64,000 nt of DNA from Bacillota bacterium. Its GTDB lineage: Bacteria; Bacillota; Clostridia; Peptostreptococcales; Anaerovoracaceae. The DNA lies in the NCBI GenBank assembly GCA_030536355.1, contig JAUNQD010000003.1, positions 1-64,000 on the forward strand, read 5' to 3'. How positions within the stretch are numbered: position 1 is the first letter of the stretch; each line of letters opens with the position of its first letter. The notes beneath the pieces were generated by a model that had not been told where the DNA came from, did no database searches, and saw only the letters and a list, made by a program, of their open reading frames with translations. Below are positions 37,601 through 44,888 of this stretch, in pieces. The translations under genes and the position numbers were made by a program.

Positions 37601-40600
37601 CCTCACATCATATACAGATGCAGCAGGCGGTAAAGTAAACTACGCATACGACGAAGAAAACAATATTCTCGGCGAAGAAAACCAGATGGGCGAAACCTTT
37701 ACCTATGTTTATGACAAAGCAGGAAGGCTCACAGAGGCAACAGACGCCATAGGAAGGACAGTTAAATATCAATACGATAAGATGGACAACCTGACAGCCA
37801 GGATCGAAGGAGACGGAAGTCAGACAAATTATTCTTATGACAAGATGGGTAACCTTATCAAAGAAGAAACACCATCCGGCAAAATAACCAAATACACCTA
37901 CGATGCAGCAGGCAGGATGACAGCCAAGATAAACCCGGACGGCAGCAGGATAAAATACGATTATGATGTCTTGAGCAACCTCGTAAGCAAGCAATACTCA
38001 GACGGAACAAAATCAACGATATACGGATATGATGCCGCAGGGAATCTGATAACTATGGATGATGAATCAGGTAAGAGCCGTACCGCTTACGACGAATTGG
38101 GACGTGTCAGCACCATAACAGATGCCAACGGACAAAAATTGAAGTATACATATGACGAATATGACCGCATAAGCAAGATCACATATCCAAAAGGCAGAGA
38201 AGTAGTATATACTTATGATAGAGATGATAACATCACAAAAGTATCAGATAATAAAGGCATAACAGCAGCTTATACCTATGATGCTGCAGGAAACATCATC
38301 ACCTGCAGCAGAAGCGACGGAACAACCACAAGCTACAGTTATGATGCCAAAAACAACCTGACAAACCTCGTTAACACAAGAGGCAACCACATCATCTCAA
38401 GTTACACCTACGAATACGATAAAGCCGACAGGATAATCAAGGAGACAGAACGAAAAGACAGCATAGTCATAACAACAAGTTTCACCTACGACAAAGCAGG
38501 GCAGCTGACAGGATATATCGAAAACGAAGACGGCAAGCTGAGGAGCACAACGTATACGTACAACGCAGCAGGTAATCGTGTCTCTGTAACTAAAGGAGGT
38601 AATGAAGGCACTATCACTGTCACATATAACAGTGACGATCAGGTGGTGAGCGAAACCAATAGCAAAACTAAAGATAAGATCAAGTATATCTATGATGATA
38701 ACGGTAATCTGGTCAAGAAGAAGTCAAAGGGCAAGAGCATAGTTTATGAATATGACATAGAAAACAGACTACGCTCAGTATCACAGGGCGGACAGCTTCT
38801 TATGGCTGCTACTTATGACGGTATGGATAATAAGGTCTTCCAGATGAGCCGTAAGCTCATAGAAAGAGATGTACCTAAAGAAGATGATGATGGAGAGGAT
38901 GATGAAGACTCAGAGATAGGAGGCACCTTCTTCGACCCTGACATGTTCATGTACGGCTTCATGCAGGGCGGTATGAAGATGGGAGCATCCACATCACCTA
39001 CCCTTGTGGCAGGAATAGGAGATAAGCTTTGCGATATCTGGGACGGCATCAGGACATACTTCACAGGCAAGATCGAGTATGTAGATCCTGAAGAGCTTGC
39101 AGACATAGTAGTTCCGGGAACAGAACGAGGCATATTCATAACATACGACATCACCAACTATCTCAACGACACAGTATTCAATGAATACACACAGGTGATG
39201 TATCAGTATGATGAAAACAAAAGAGAGAAAGCAAGCTACATCTACGGACCTTCAGACGAACGACTCTCTGCAGACAAAACAAGAAGAGCCGTAAACTATG
39301 TCGCAGACAAACCGGGAAGCTATACATACATGTACGACGGACATGGAAGCGTGACCCAGGAGCTCAGAAGCGGTAAGGAAGTAAACAGCTACTACTACGA
39401 CCCATACGGAGCAGTAGAACGTGGAACAGAAGAAAACGACATCATCTTCGGCTACAACGGTGAGGAATATACAGAAGCGACACAGCTTCAGTACCTGAGA
39501 CAAAGACACTACGCACCGGAAATCGGTTCATTCCTTACACAGGACATGTATCGAGGCGATCTGTACGAACCAAACAGCCAGAACAGATACACCTATGCAG
39601 GAAACGACCCAGTAAACTATAACGATCCGGGAGGAGATAAACGAAGGAGCGTAGCAGATAAGACAAGTTATGGAGGAAGCAACAGGCGAGGCGCCAACAA
39701 AGCAGAGACAATAGCAGCAGCAAATGCCAACCTTAATAAAGCTTTGAGCACAGTATCAGGAGCAGCTAAAAACCTGTATAACACACTGACCTCAAGCGCA
39801 ACCACATCTGCTCATAACTCAGCAAGAAACACATCTAACGGCAAGAAGACATCTGTCACCACATATACAAGACAGCAGATGGCAAAGCAAGCTGTAGAAA
39901 GCTTCAAGACCAGCAACAACCTGTTCAGTATGGCAGAATACCTGCAGCAAGGCTTCGCATGTGACGGAGACAAGGGCGGGACCCCTAATATAGCGGATCA
40001 CAAGAGGAAGCTGACAGAAGAAGCCAAACTGCAGCAGCTCAAGGAAGTAGCATCAAACGGCCTTCCTAAGTTCATGTACAACATGTCCGAAGCCTTCGTA
40101 GGGACCCTCACCTTCGGCCAGTCATACAAGGGAGAAGACACGACCACTCCATACTATGATGATATACACAGCGGAGCAGCAGCAACCATAGGAAGCTTCG
40201 CAGGCTCAGGCCTAGGCTATGCAGCATACTACACCATAGGCGGCCCGATATTCAGCGGCATATCAAAAGCAGCAGGAGGAGGCATCAAGGGAGCACTAGT
40301 AAGCAGTGCGACAGGAGACCTTACTATAGGGCTGGGACAGTCCATAGGCATGGCAAGCGTGCAAGGACTTGAAGGAGAAGAAGCTGCTAAATATGTAGCT
40401 GCTAACCTAGCTATTGATCTATTCCTCAGTGGTGGAATAGAAGCACTTAACGGCTCACTAAAAGGAAGTGGCGATGAAGTTCGGCAGCTGTTTGAGAAGC
40501 TGTTTAGGAAGAATGGTAGTGAGGGTGGTTTAAAGTCAAAAACAGTAATTGATTATTCCAAACGTTTTGAGGATAGTTTAGAGAATGATTTCAATTTTGG

Positions 40601-40940
40601 TACAGAAGTAAGATCTATTGTACAAGAGGATATGATTATAGTTCAATTCAGTTCTACTGCTCCAAATGCATCATTAAGGTATTGGACTACCATTGATGAA
40701 GCAAATAAAATTTCAACAATTGATGAATATATGAATAAGATGGCATTGTCAACTGAGTGGGGAGATAGAAATGTAGTAAAAGTAGCTAGGGTTCCAAAAG
40801 GCACAAAGGTAAAACATGCAATTGGAACGGCAAAAGCTCAAATGAAAATCATTGACCCAAGACCTGGAAATGGCAAACAGATATTATTTAACCAATTTGA
40901 TAAAGATTGGATTACCGAAGTAAGAAATATTACGGAATAG
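31617..40940 (+). CDS. Secreted giant RHS/YD-repeat polymorphic toxin (WapA-like)
   Basis: 3107 residues. Signal peptide 1-27 (basic start, hydrophobic core, cleavage near FAS-EN). About 330-510 resembles a DNRLRE carbohydrate-binding-type module; 648-688 resembles LysM (YPYVAKYYGTTVEQIV). 718-782 is the RHS entry domain (STGNFWFESAD, GYGWNFEY). About 830-2400 is a long array of YD repeats (GNL-x-YxYDxxGNL). The RHS core signature lies near 2590-2675 (YYYDPYGAVERG, YLRQRHYAPEIGSFLTQD, YTYAGNDPVNYNDPGG). After a Gly/Ala-rich hydrophobic stretch (about 2855-2918) comes a variable tip, 2932-3107, whose fold I do not recognise. The layout is that of a contact-dependent toxin with its immunity gene directly after. 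Confidence 0.93.
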   Translation: MKKHKTVISIVMVIIMSVTLIPHGIFASENSSILTKQELAQQKAEFEEDKMDKAQQEEQHNNAAQGISTKENADTSNEELLREPDLVEDYEKIDGRIIDYDEASITYETAENSYVTRIFADPITYTDKYGNEKLIDNTIKEKLRKYENTENSYDLTLPKKGDEITIEENDISLKISPMFGTLSDGLAEENAVRYNDVTQGIDLQYTALGSAVKEDIILMQPTEMTEFKYSIEVKGNEDKKITYKLENNVLNVYRGQKVIYTISAPMMEDADGNVSDKITLELNEEKGRTILSLIPDSIWLADPQRVYPVKIDPTIALNKSNLEWHMVENGRSGGNYGAGPNVDHKRVTYLYVGFEDGSLLGSAAQAAGAYYGQTRSYLKLNYDFAGNLPDDAIITAYLKGYKYAGNPPSGTKVYCKTVNSGWRGSSYTWNTQPTSHSIISDAVDVSSNGWKTWDISTAVREWKNGAANHGLVLAPVSESQKAVCFSGPGNSTGGRAMYLDIYWTVPNAVDENMPLNEPAVNLRPLTLHDDSLQLFTGLIADGIVRPQLDVSYSLKKSEDDEDIAEGTFKKAYWGRKFPNTELIKGQIPFTLGYTGLFESNWQSAGIPASLMEEVTPYYISAIASGQAGTTPEGRSDEFIIYEFTKKDTYPYVAKYYGTTVEQIVKDNRPHDYLGTAGSTIFIRNPKQNKTTEYTRDAKLSEEHSWELVYANLGRGSCTEFDLEPINTSTGNFWFESADAENADYTDSFTFARTYNSIGDKQSGLFGYGWNFEYEQSITRDENGYIYNAGDGARFVFEKDSNDKYTCEHSPYMVLTTDIDEKAPEKTTFSIKDTQEKLVYKFNCYGLLTSVTDEKGLSVTILYDEKHMIKSVTTKSGKAYTFTVNDEGLVTEVTMPSGHKMYYQYEDNCLTSFTNADGDKLTYEYDKNHFMIWWSDGNGVKQIENTYDEYGRVIKQKDASGGTSTLTYKNGETTITDAEGNVRTYEYDDMLRTENMQKGSASDDRQYDDAGNLISYTDAEGNRTQYTYDAKGNLTKEQRSGGRVWTGTYDASGNLIEETDFNGNTTKRTYDDRGNMLTETYADGSSISYTYDSFGRKTSFTNEEGTKKTITYDGISSMTVTDSSGSSITYYDAMGREINTVDEEGIEHKIIYSPAGKKTGTWITGGFSESYSYDHAGNCVRIVDGTGNVSSFDYDKQNNIISVTDGNGDTTRYGYDKTGNKIWEENPEGEKTSYTYDARGNMISMTDGEGHTTYNEYDGLDRLIKTTNPAGGISTYDYYEDTANITEEKGESGTISYTYDKNGNQITVKTQSGAVTERVFDNRDRLLGVTYPSGLMEAHKYSSAGNLTLTKDSNGREYSNTYDDEGNILTETDAHGNITSYAYDKTGKLINMTDASGNNFSYEYDGAGNLIKTTNPDGSFSTYKYDQASRLIETTDENGNVTSYEYDGIGQLIKQKDALGGVTIYTYDNAEKLIKVTDTRGYTESYSYDKAGNLRGYTDKEGAHYETKSDAFGNPLKVTAPDGGEILSEYDEYGRVIEESDKEGYVREYEYDKSGRLVKEVDNSGSSLIYSYDKEGKLIAKEDAIGRKASFEYDIYGNLIKEITFDNDQISYEYDKADNIVKITENDGSITEMTYDALGNIISEKLPLEREYSYIYDYAGRLLQETNPIGEKTAYSYDNAGNILKETYADGSSISYTYDALNRVTSYTDAEGGSSLYSYDTEGNLTKETDPEGGAKEYIYDGRGNLLKEMDRRGAVTEYQYDVIGNPSKTIYPNGGEEHYTYDTKGNLLSEKNRSGAVTTYAYEADGKLLQQKNDNGYTISYAYDKAGRVTKTETSEGAVRSFTYDACGNISKLKEETGNILKYTYDEGHRILSQEDSKGAKLRYEYDEAGNNTKIIYPTGGSITYTYDKLDRVISEKESSLAKINYTYDAAGNIIDKTQKDKTEKFTYDKTGNLITELTAEGRQNSYTYDKRGLVTSMTDPLGRKTSYEYDKNGNLTSYTDAAGGKVNYAYDEENNILGEENQMGETFTYVYDKAGRLTEATDAIGRTVKYQYDKMDNLTARIEGDGSQTNYSYDKMGNLIKEETPSGKITKYTYDAAGRMTAKINPDGSRIKYDYDVLSNLVSKQYSDGTKSTIYGYDAAGNLITMDDESGKSRTAYDELGRVSTITDANGQKLKYTYDEYDRISKITYPKGREVVYTYDRDDNITKVSDNKGITAAYTYDAAGNIITCSRSDGTTTSYSYDAKNNLTNLVNTRGNHIISSYTYEYDKADRIIKETERKDSIVITTSFTYDKAGQLTGYIENEDGKLRSTTYTYNAAGNRVSVTKGGNEGTITVTYNSDDQVVSETNSKTKDKIKYIYDDNGNLVKKKSKGKSIVYEYDIENRLRSVSQGGQLLMAATYDGMDNKVFQMSRKLIERDVPKEDDDGEDDEDSEIGGTFFDPDMFMYGFMQGGMKMGASTSPTLVAGIGDKLCDIWDGIRTYFTGKIEYVDPEELADIVVPGTERGIFITYDITNYLNDTVFNEYTQVMYQYDENKREKASYIYGPSDERLSADKTRRAVNYVADKPGSYTYMYDGHGSVTQELRSGKEVNSYYYDPYGAVERGTEENDIIFGYNGEEYTEATQLQYLRQRHYAPEIGSFLTQDMYRGDLYEPNSQNRYTYAGNDPVNYNDPGGDKRRSVADKTSYGGSNRRGANKAETIAAANANLNKALSTVSGAAKNLYNTLTSSATTSAHNSARNTSNGKKTSVTTYTRQQMAKQAVESFKTSNNLFSMAEYLQQGFACDGDKGGTPNIADHKRKLTEEAKLQQLKEVASNGLPKFMYNMSEAFVGTLTFGQSYKGEDTTTPYYDDIHSGAAATIGSFAGSGLGYAAYYTIGGPIFSGISKAAGGGIKGALVSSATGDLTIGLGQSIGMASVQGLEGEEAAKYVAANLAIDLFLSGGIEALNGSLKGSGDEVRQLFEKLFRKNGSEGGLKSKTVIDYSKRFEDSLENDFNFGTEVRSIVQEDMIIVQFSSTAPNASLRYWTTIDEANKISTIDEYMNKMALSTEWGDRNVVKVARVPKGTKVKHAIGTAKAQMKIIDPRPGNGKQILFNQFDKDWITEVRNITE
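39324..40408 (+). repeat. RHS end repeat, copy 1 (within the full-length toxin gene)
   Basis: 1085 bases matching 41639-42723 at a constant offset of 2315 with no indels. By eye I count about 15 mismatches, one in the first 860 bases and the rest in the last 230. Confidence 0.95.
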
Positions 40941-40951
40941 ATGGTGAAATA

Positions 40952-41242
40952 ATGAAACAAGAAATAATGAAAGAAAAAATGATAATCTTTTGTAAAGAAC
41001 TTGGATTGGCAAAGGTAATGGTAGATGAGTATACAGTACGATATGTAAATAGTTTGGAAATTTTGGTATTTGAATTATTAGAAAAGCTAGACTTAAATGA
41101 GTTAGAACCTTCAGATGGCTGTGGATTAGGGTTTAGACGTGCAATACTTGAATATGATGATTTGGCAGAAATTGATTCATTGTATGTGGCTGCATGTGAA
41201 ATAGATTCTTTCTATAGTAATGAGTGTCAAAGTTGGGATTAG
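40952..41242 (+). CDS. Candidate immunity protein for the RHS toxin tip 1
   Basis: 96 residues, acidic, no signal peptide and no family I recognise. It starts MKQEIMKEKMIIFCKELGLA and contains a notable GCGLGFRRAILEYDDLAEID stretch. GGTGA lies just upstream, and it begins 12 bases after the toxin stop. Position, size, charge and AT-rich composition like that of the toxin tip are all typical of immunity genes in polymorphic toxin loci. The role is inferred from context only. Confidence 0.65.
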   Translation: MKQEIMKEKMIIFCKELGLAKVMVDEYTVRYVNSLEILVFELLEKLDLNELEPSDGCGLGFRRAILEYDDLAEIDSLYVAACEIDSFYSNECQSWD

Positions 41243-41638
41243 GTGTAATTACATTTGCTGAACTCATTGTATTACTGTTTCTTTTAAAAATACAGTTGGC
41301 ATATGCGTAGCAAAATTATTTTCTAGTTGACTTCTGCAAGTGAGATTAAAAGCATTTATTAACTTTCTCCTATCTGCTCTTCCCAAAGGGAACAATCCGC
41401 AGGAGTGACAGAGTCAAGAGGGTGGCTTGAGCTGAGGGTTTGGCTAGACTTCTTCGTACTGTTTGAGTAGCAAATGTTGCTGCGAGTTTACGAAGAGTCC
41501 CAAACCCTGCGAAAGGCATCCCATGACTCTCAGCGACGAGGACGTGAGTCTTGGGAATGGCAGAAAGTATTGAAATCTAGAAAATCTTTGACGTTCCATA
41601 AGCCTTAGCAGACTAATAGACTGCGCTTTGCATAAAAA
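41243..41638 (+). other. Cassette spacer with a long imperfect hairpin
   Basis: A 396-base non-coding spacer. It holds a block at 41381-41416 that recurs at 43849-43885, and a near-palindrome at 41411-41529. In the palindrome 41435-41443 pairs with 41500-41508, and 41447-41458 with 41489-41499 (one bulge). GAGTCA/TGACTC lie at the outer ends and AGCAA/TTGCT in the loop. No gene or ribosome binding site is evident. Confidence 0.75.
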
Positions 41639-42723
41639 ACATACATGTACGACGGACATGGAAGCGTGACCCAGGAACTCAGAAGCGGTAAGGAAGTAAA
41701 CAGCTACTACTACGACCCATACGGAGCAGTAGAACGTGGAACAGAAGAAAACGACATCATCTTCGGCTACAACGGTGAGGAATATACAGAAGCGACACAG
41801 CTTCAGTACCTGAGACAAAGACACTACGCACCGGAAATCGGTTCATTCCTTACACAGGACATGTATCGAGGCGATCTGTACGAACCAAACAGCCAGAACA
41901 GATACACCTATGCAGGAAACGACCCAGTAAACTATAACGATCCGGGAGGAGATAAACGAAGGAGCGTAGCAGATAAGACAAGTTATGGAGGAAGCAACAG
42001 GCGAGGCGCCAACAAAGCAGAGACAATAGCAGCAGCAAATGCCAACCTTAATAAAGCTTTGAGCACAGTATCAGGAGCAGCTAAAAACCTGTATAACACA
42101 CTGACCTCAAGCGCAACCACATCTGCTCATAACTCAGCAAGAAACACATCTAACGGCAAGAAGACATCTGTCACCACATATACAAGACAGCAGATGGCAA
42201 AGCAAGCTGTAGAAAGCTTCAAGACCAGCAACAACCTGTTCAGTATGGCAGAATACCTGCAGCAAGGCTTCGCATGTGACGGAGACAAGGGCGGGACCCC
42301 TAATATAGCGGATCACAAGAGGAAGCTGACAGAAGAAGCCAAACTGCAGCAGCTCAAGGAAGTAGCATCAAACGGCCTTCCTAAGTTCATGTACAACATG
42401 TCCGAAGCCTTCGTAGGGACCCTCACCTTCGGCCAGTCATACAAGGGAGAAGACACGACCACTCCATACTATGATGATATACACAGCGGAGCAGCAGCGA
42501 TCATAGGAAACTTCGCAGGCTCAGGCCTAGGCTATGCAGCATACTACACCATAGGAGGCCCGATATTCAGCAGCATATCAAAAGCAGCAGGAGGAGGCAT
42601 CAAGGGAGCCCTAGTAAGCAGTGCTACAGGCGATCTTACTATAGGGCTGGGACAGTCATTAGGCATGGCAAGCGTGCAAGGCCTAGAAGGAGAAGAAGCT
42701 GCTAAGTATGTAGCTGCTAACCT
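41639..42723 (+). repeat. RHS end repeat, copy 2 (orphan cassette)
   Basis: Second copy of 39324-40408. The match begins abruptly after spacer sequence and ends where the two toxin tips diverge. Confidence 0.95.
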
Positions 42724-43219
42724 TGCGATCGACTTGACATTAGGAACCGGGTTAGGATGGCTTGGTGATGTTGGTAAGGGCGGTAAATATTCTGCATTTG
42801 GAAAAATGTCAGAAGCGGATGGTATTAGATATAAGGAATGGAATTATGATAAAATATATGAAATATCTATTCATAATCCAAATTCTAATAGTATGACATT
42901 AGGCAAATACTTTGATGGCACTCTTGAATCTAGCTCATATGTTGCAAGAGCTGAATTGACGGGTGACACATATTTTAGCTTAGGAGATAAATGGAATGAT
43001 ATAAAAAATACATATGGTTTATCAGATAAAGAAATGTTTGATATATTTAACACTAGAGCTTTAGATGATGCAGTTATGCAAGGAAAAACTATTAGGTTCA
43101 GTCAAAACCCTAAAGAATATCCCAATTCAGCTTTAGAAGATGAGTGGGAATATTTACAGGGGAAGCATAACTATCATGATATAATAAAGAAAGGAGAATA
43201 TTGGTATGCAATTAAGTGA
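41645..43219 (+). CDS. Orphan RHS C-terminal cassette with a different toxin tip
   Basis: 524 residues. Residues 1 to about 360 repeat the RHS core, linker and hydrophobic stretch of the full-length toxin, then change to an unrelated tip (about 360-524) rich in Asn, Tyr and Lys. The tip includes NSMTLGKYFDGTLESSSYVA, TYFSLGDKWNDIKNTYGLSD and IRFSQNPKEYPNSA. I recall this pattern (YFxLxxW, fSxNP, final WyAi) at the ends of other secreted proteins but cannot name the activity. There is no signal peptide and no ribosome binding site before the ATG at 41645. It is therefore probably a silent donor tip that becomes active only after recombination with the upstream gene. Confidence 0.8.
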   Translation: MYDGHGSVTQELRSGKEVNSYYYDPYGAVERGTEENDIIFGYNGEEYTEATQLQYLRQRHYAPEIGSFLTQDMYRGDLYEPNSQNRYTYAGNDPVNYNDPGGDKRRSVADKTSYGGSNRRGANKAETIAAANANLNKALSTVSGAAKNLYNTLTSSATTSAHNSARNTSNGKKTSVTTYTRQQMAKQAVESFKTSNNLFSMAEYLQQGFACDGDKGGTPNIADHKRKLTEEAKLQQLKEVASNGLPKFMYNMSEAFVGTLTFGQSYKGEDTTTPYYDDIHSGAAAIIGNFAGSGLGYAAYYTIGGPIFSSISKAAGGGIKGALVSSATGDLTIGLGQSLGMASVQGLEGEEAAKYVAANLAIDLTLGTGLGWLGDVGKGGKYSAFGKMSEADGIRYKEWNYDKIYEISIHNPNSNSMTLGKYFDGTLESSSYVARAELTGDTYFSLGDKWNDIKNTYGLSDKEMFDIFNTRALDDAVMQGKTIRFSQNPKEYPNSALEDEWEYLQGKHNYHDIIKKGEYWYAIK

Positions 43220-43550
43220 AACAGATAAAATGGCGTTGAAGTTTAATAATATTGTGAGAGAAAATTGGGGAGATAGAGTTGATAATTTTGTCATAGAAAA
43301 TGTAATCGATGATCCAAATTTTAGATCTTTTGAAATAACTTTTGAGGCATATAATTATTTTAATATTAGAATGAGCTATGATAAAGGGAGATTTGGCTGG
43401 AGTATCTATGGGGGGAAACAAATGATCGGATTAAAGAGTTCTCAACAATGGTTTGAAACTGCTGATTTAGGTGTTTTTTTAGATGAAATGAAAGATGAAA
43501 TAGAATCTAGAATACCAGATAAATTTCTTGAAAAACATGGATGGTTATAA
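43206..43550 (+). CDS. Candidate immunity protein for orphan toxin tip 2
   Basis: 114 residues, no signal peptide, family not recognised. It contains an aromatic-rich beta pattern (FEAYNYFNIRMSYDKGRFGW) and ends LEKHGWL. The ATG overlaps the end of the orphan tip by 14 bases, with AAGGAG about nine bases upstream, so it is well placed for expression even if the tip is silent. That would protect the cell against siblings using tip 2. The role is inferred from position. Confidence 0.65.
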   Translation: MQLSETDKMALKFNNIVRENWGDRVDNFVIENVIDDPNFRSFEITFEAYNYFNIRMSYDKGRFGWSIYGGKQMIGLKSSQQWFETADLGVFLDEMKDEIESRIPDKFLEKHGWL

Positions 43551-43596
43551 CATTAATATATAGCAATCGGAAATAGTAAAATAATTTGCCTAACTC

Positions 43597-43704
43597 CTCC
43601 GCTCAGTTTAGCAAAGCTGTCTTCGCCGCTTTGAGTTAACTGAGCGGAGCGTGCCGTGGGTCAAAAGATCCACGCCCATATTTTGCCTTTTGCAAGGCAA
43701 AATA
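43597..43704 (+). other. Three consecutive hairpins after the orphan cassette
   Basis: A twelve-pair perfect stem (43597-43608 with 43638-43649, with an inner AAAGC/GCTTT stem), a seven-pair stem (43656-43662 with 43667-43673) and an eleven-pair stem (43679-43689 with 43694-43704). None is followed by a T run, so they are not ordinary terminators. Confidence 0.7.
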
Positions 43705-43848
43705 TATGCATATCATTTCTTTAAAATTACTGAAATATTACATATAAAACCTGATAAATTACATCTTCTCTGCTCCAACTCCCTTTGGTCGATGTTGTCC
43801 GTTTTCTCAACAAATCTCTTAGCTGTGATAATGATATCTTTCTGCCCA

Positions 43849-43970
43849 TCCCAAAGGGAACAATCCGCAGGAGCGAACAGAGTCATGGGATGCCTCTCAG
43901 CGACGAACCTTTTTTTCCAAACAGCCAGAACAGATATACATATGTAGGAAACGACCCTGTAAACTCTTGA
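43849..43970 (+). pseudogene. Decayed third RHS cassette remnant with spacer block
   Basis: 43849-43885 repeats the spacer block of 41381-41416. Downstream, 43919-43966 is a diverged piece of the RHS core: one frame reads NSQNRYTYVGNDPVNS, against NSQNRYTYAGNDPVNY in both other copies. Everything between and after is missing. It is non-coding debris of a third cassette. Confidence 0.8.
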
Positions 43971-44043
43971 CATAATCAAATGCTTTAGATATTATTATTC
44001 AAGTCGATAAGAACAATAGTATTTGTAATATATGGAGGAAATC

Positions 44044-44268
44044 ATGCTGGAAAAAAGCAGACTTGACAGAATAAATGAACTTGCTAAAAAGGCCAAGACA
44101 GAGGGGCTTACTGAAGAAGAAAAGAAAGAACAGGAACAACTGAGAAAAGAATATATCGAGAAGTTCAGAGAAAATTTCAAAGGTCAGCTCAAGAAGATAA
44201 AATTCGTTGAAGACCTTTCTGAAGAGGAGCTTAACGAGATCGCGAAAGAAAAAATGAAGCAAAACTAG
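44044..44268 (+). CDS. DUF896 family small protein (YnzC-like)
   Basis: 74 residues, highly charged helical hairpin: KSRLDRINELAKKAKTEGLT followed by EEEKKEQEQLRKEYIEKFR is the DUF896 signature. Bacillus YnzC is linked to the SOS/yneA locus, but this copy stands alone. GGAGG five bases upstream fixes the ATG at 44044. A good terminator follows. Confidence 0.9.
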   Translation: MLEKSRLDRINELAKKAKTEGLTEEEKKEQEQLRKEYIEKFRENFKGQLKKIKFVEDLSEEELNEIAKEKMKQN

Positions 44269-44277
44269 CCCTATTAC

Positions 44278-44315
44278 GACAGCGGGAAACTACATGTTTC
44301 TCGCTGTCTTTATTT
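44278..44315 (+). terminator. Terminator of the DUF896 gene
   Basis: A thirteen-pair stem (44278-44290 with 44296-44308, one G-U pair), loop TACAT, then TTTATTTTAT. Confidence 0.9.
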
Positions 44316-44348
44316 TATCATGAGCGTATGATAAAGGGGGACAGGGTA

Positions 44349-44801
44349 ATGGCTGATCGATATATCAAATTGATTTGTGTCTTAATGACTGCTTGTATAA
44401 TTCTTTTTTTGATGCTGGGTGCAGGATATAATAAAGATGAAGATAAAGTGGAAGAACTTATAAATAAGAGAACAGATATAATCAACTGTGTACTAAACGA
44501 AGAAATTACACTTAATGAAGCTAAAAAACGATTAAAGGAAATAGAAACAGGAAAATTATATAGTGATGATATCGATTCAATCGTTTCAGCCATGAACACT
44601 GACCAGGAGAAAATCATTGGTATGAGAATAGTATCAACGGTAAAAAAACACCATGTTGCAGATATTATATGCTATGAGACCGTGATACAATGGCAATACT
44701 ATGGCAATGTTGGTAATTCAAGTGAAGTATGTCATTATAATGTTGGTGTTAAGGAAGATGATAAAGAAAGAAAGCTAGTATCTTTTGAATTGATAGAATA
44801 A
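44349..44801 (+). CDS. Small membrane-anchored protein of unknown function
   Basis: 150 residues. One hydrophobic helix near 6-26 (IKLICVLMTACIILFLMLGA) could be a signal anchor, and a Cys-free start argues against a lipoprotein. The rest is an extracytoplasmic charged domain (KVEELINKRTDIINCVLNEE) with a beta-rich end (CYETVIQWQYYGNVGNSSEV). GACAGGG just before the ATG at 44349 is preferred over 44328. AT-rich and next to the RHS region, so possibly acquired with it. No family recognised. Confidence 0.6.
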   Translation: MADRYIKLICVLMTACIILFLMLGAGYNKDEDKVEELINKRTDIINCVLNEEITLNEAKKRLKEIETGKLYSDDIDSIVSAMNTDQEKIIGMRIVSTVKKHHVADIICYETVIQWQYYGNVGNSSEVCHYNVGVKEDDKERKLVSFELIE

Positions 44802-44806
44802 ATATA

Positions 44807-44835
44807 TTGCAATCTTCACTAAAATAGTGTAATAT
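44807..44835 (+). promoter_or_regulatory. Predicted promoter of the iscS-iscU-mnmA operon
   Basis: TTGCAA at 44807-44812 and TAATAT at 44830-44835 with a 17-base spacer, about 54 bases before iscS. Confidence 0.5.
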
Positions 44836-44888
44836 AAAACCAGCATAATAGATAATACAAAAATTAACATAAAAAAAGGAGACAAAAT

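Noticed and set aside
31617-40940. Many open frames on the minus strand under the RHS gene
   Set aside because: The repetitive YD-repeat sequence opens antisense frames by chance. None has a ribosome binding site or a sensible protein pattern, and the sense frame is unbroken for 3107 codons.
43785-43970. 61-codon frame as a real small gene
   Set aside because: It is an accident spanning the spacer block and a decayed RHS core fragment, without a start site.
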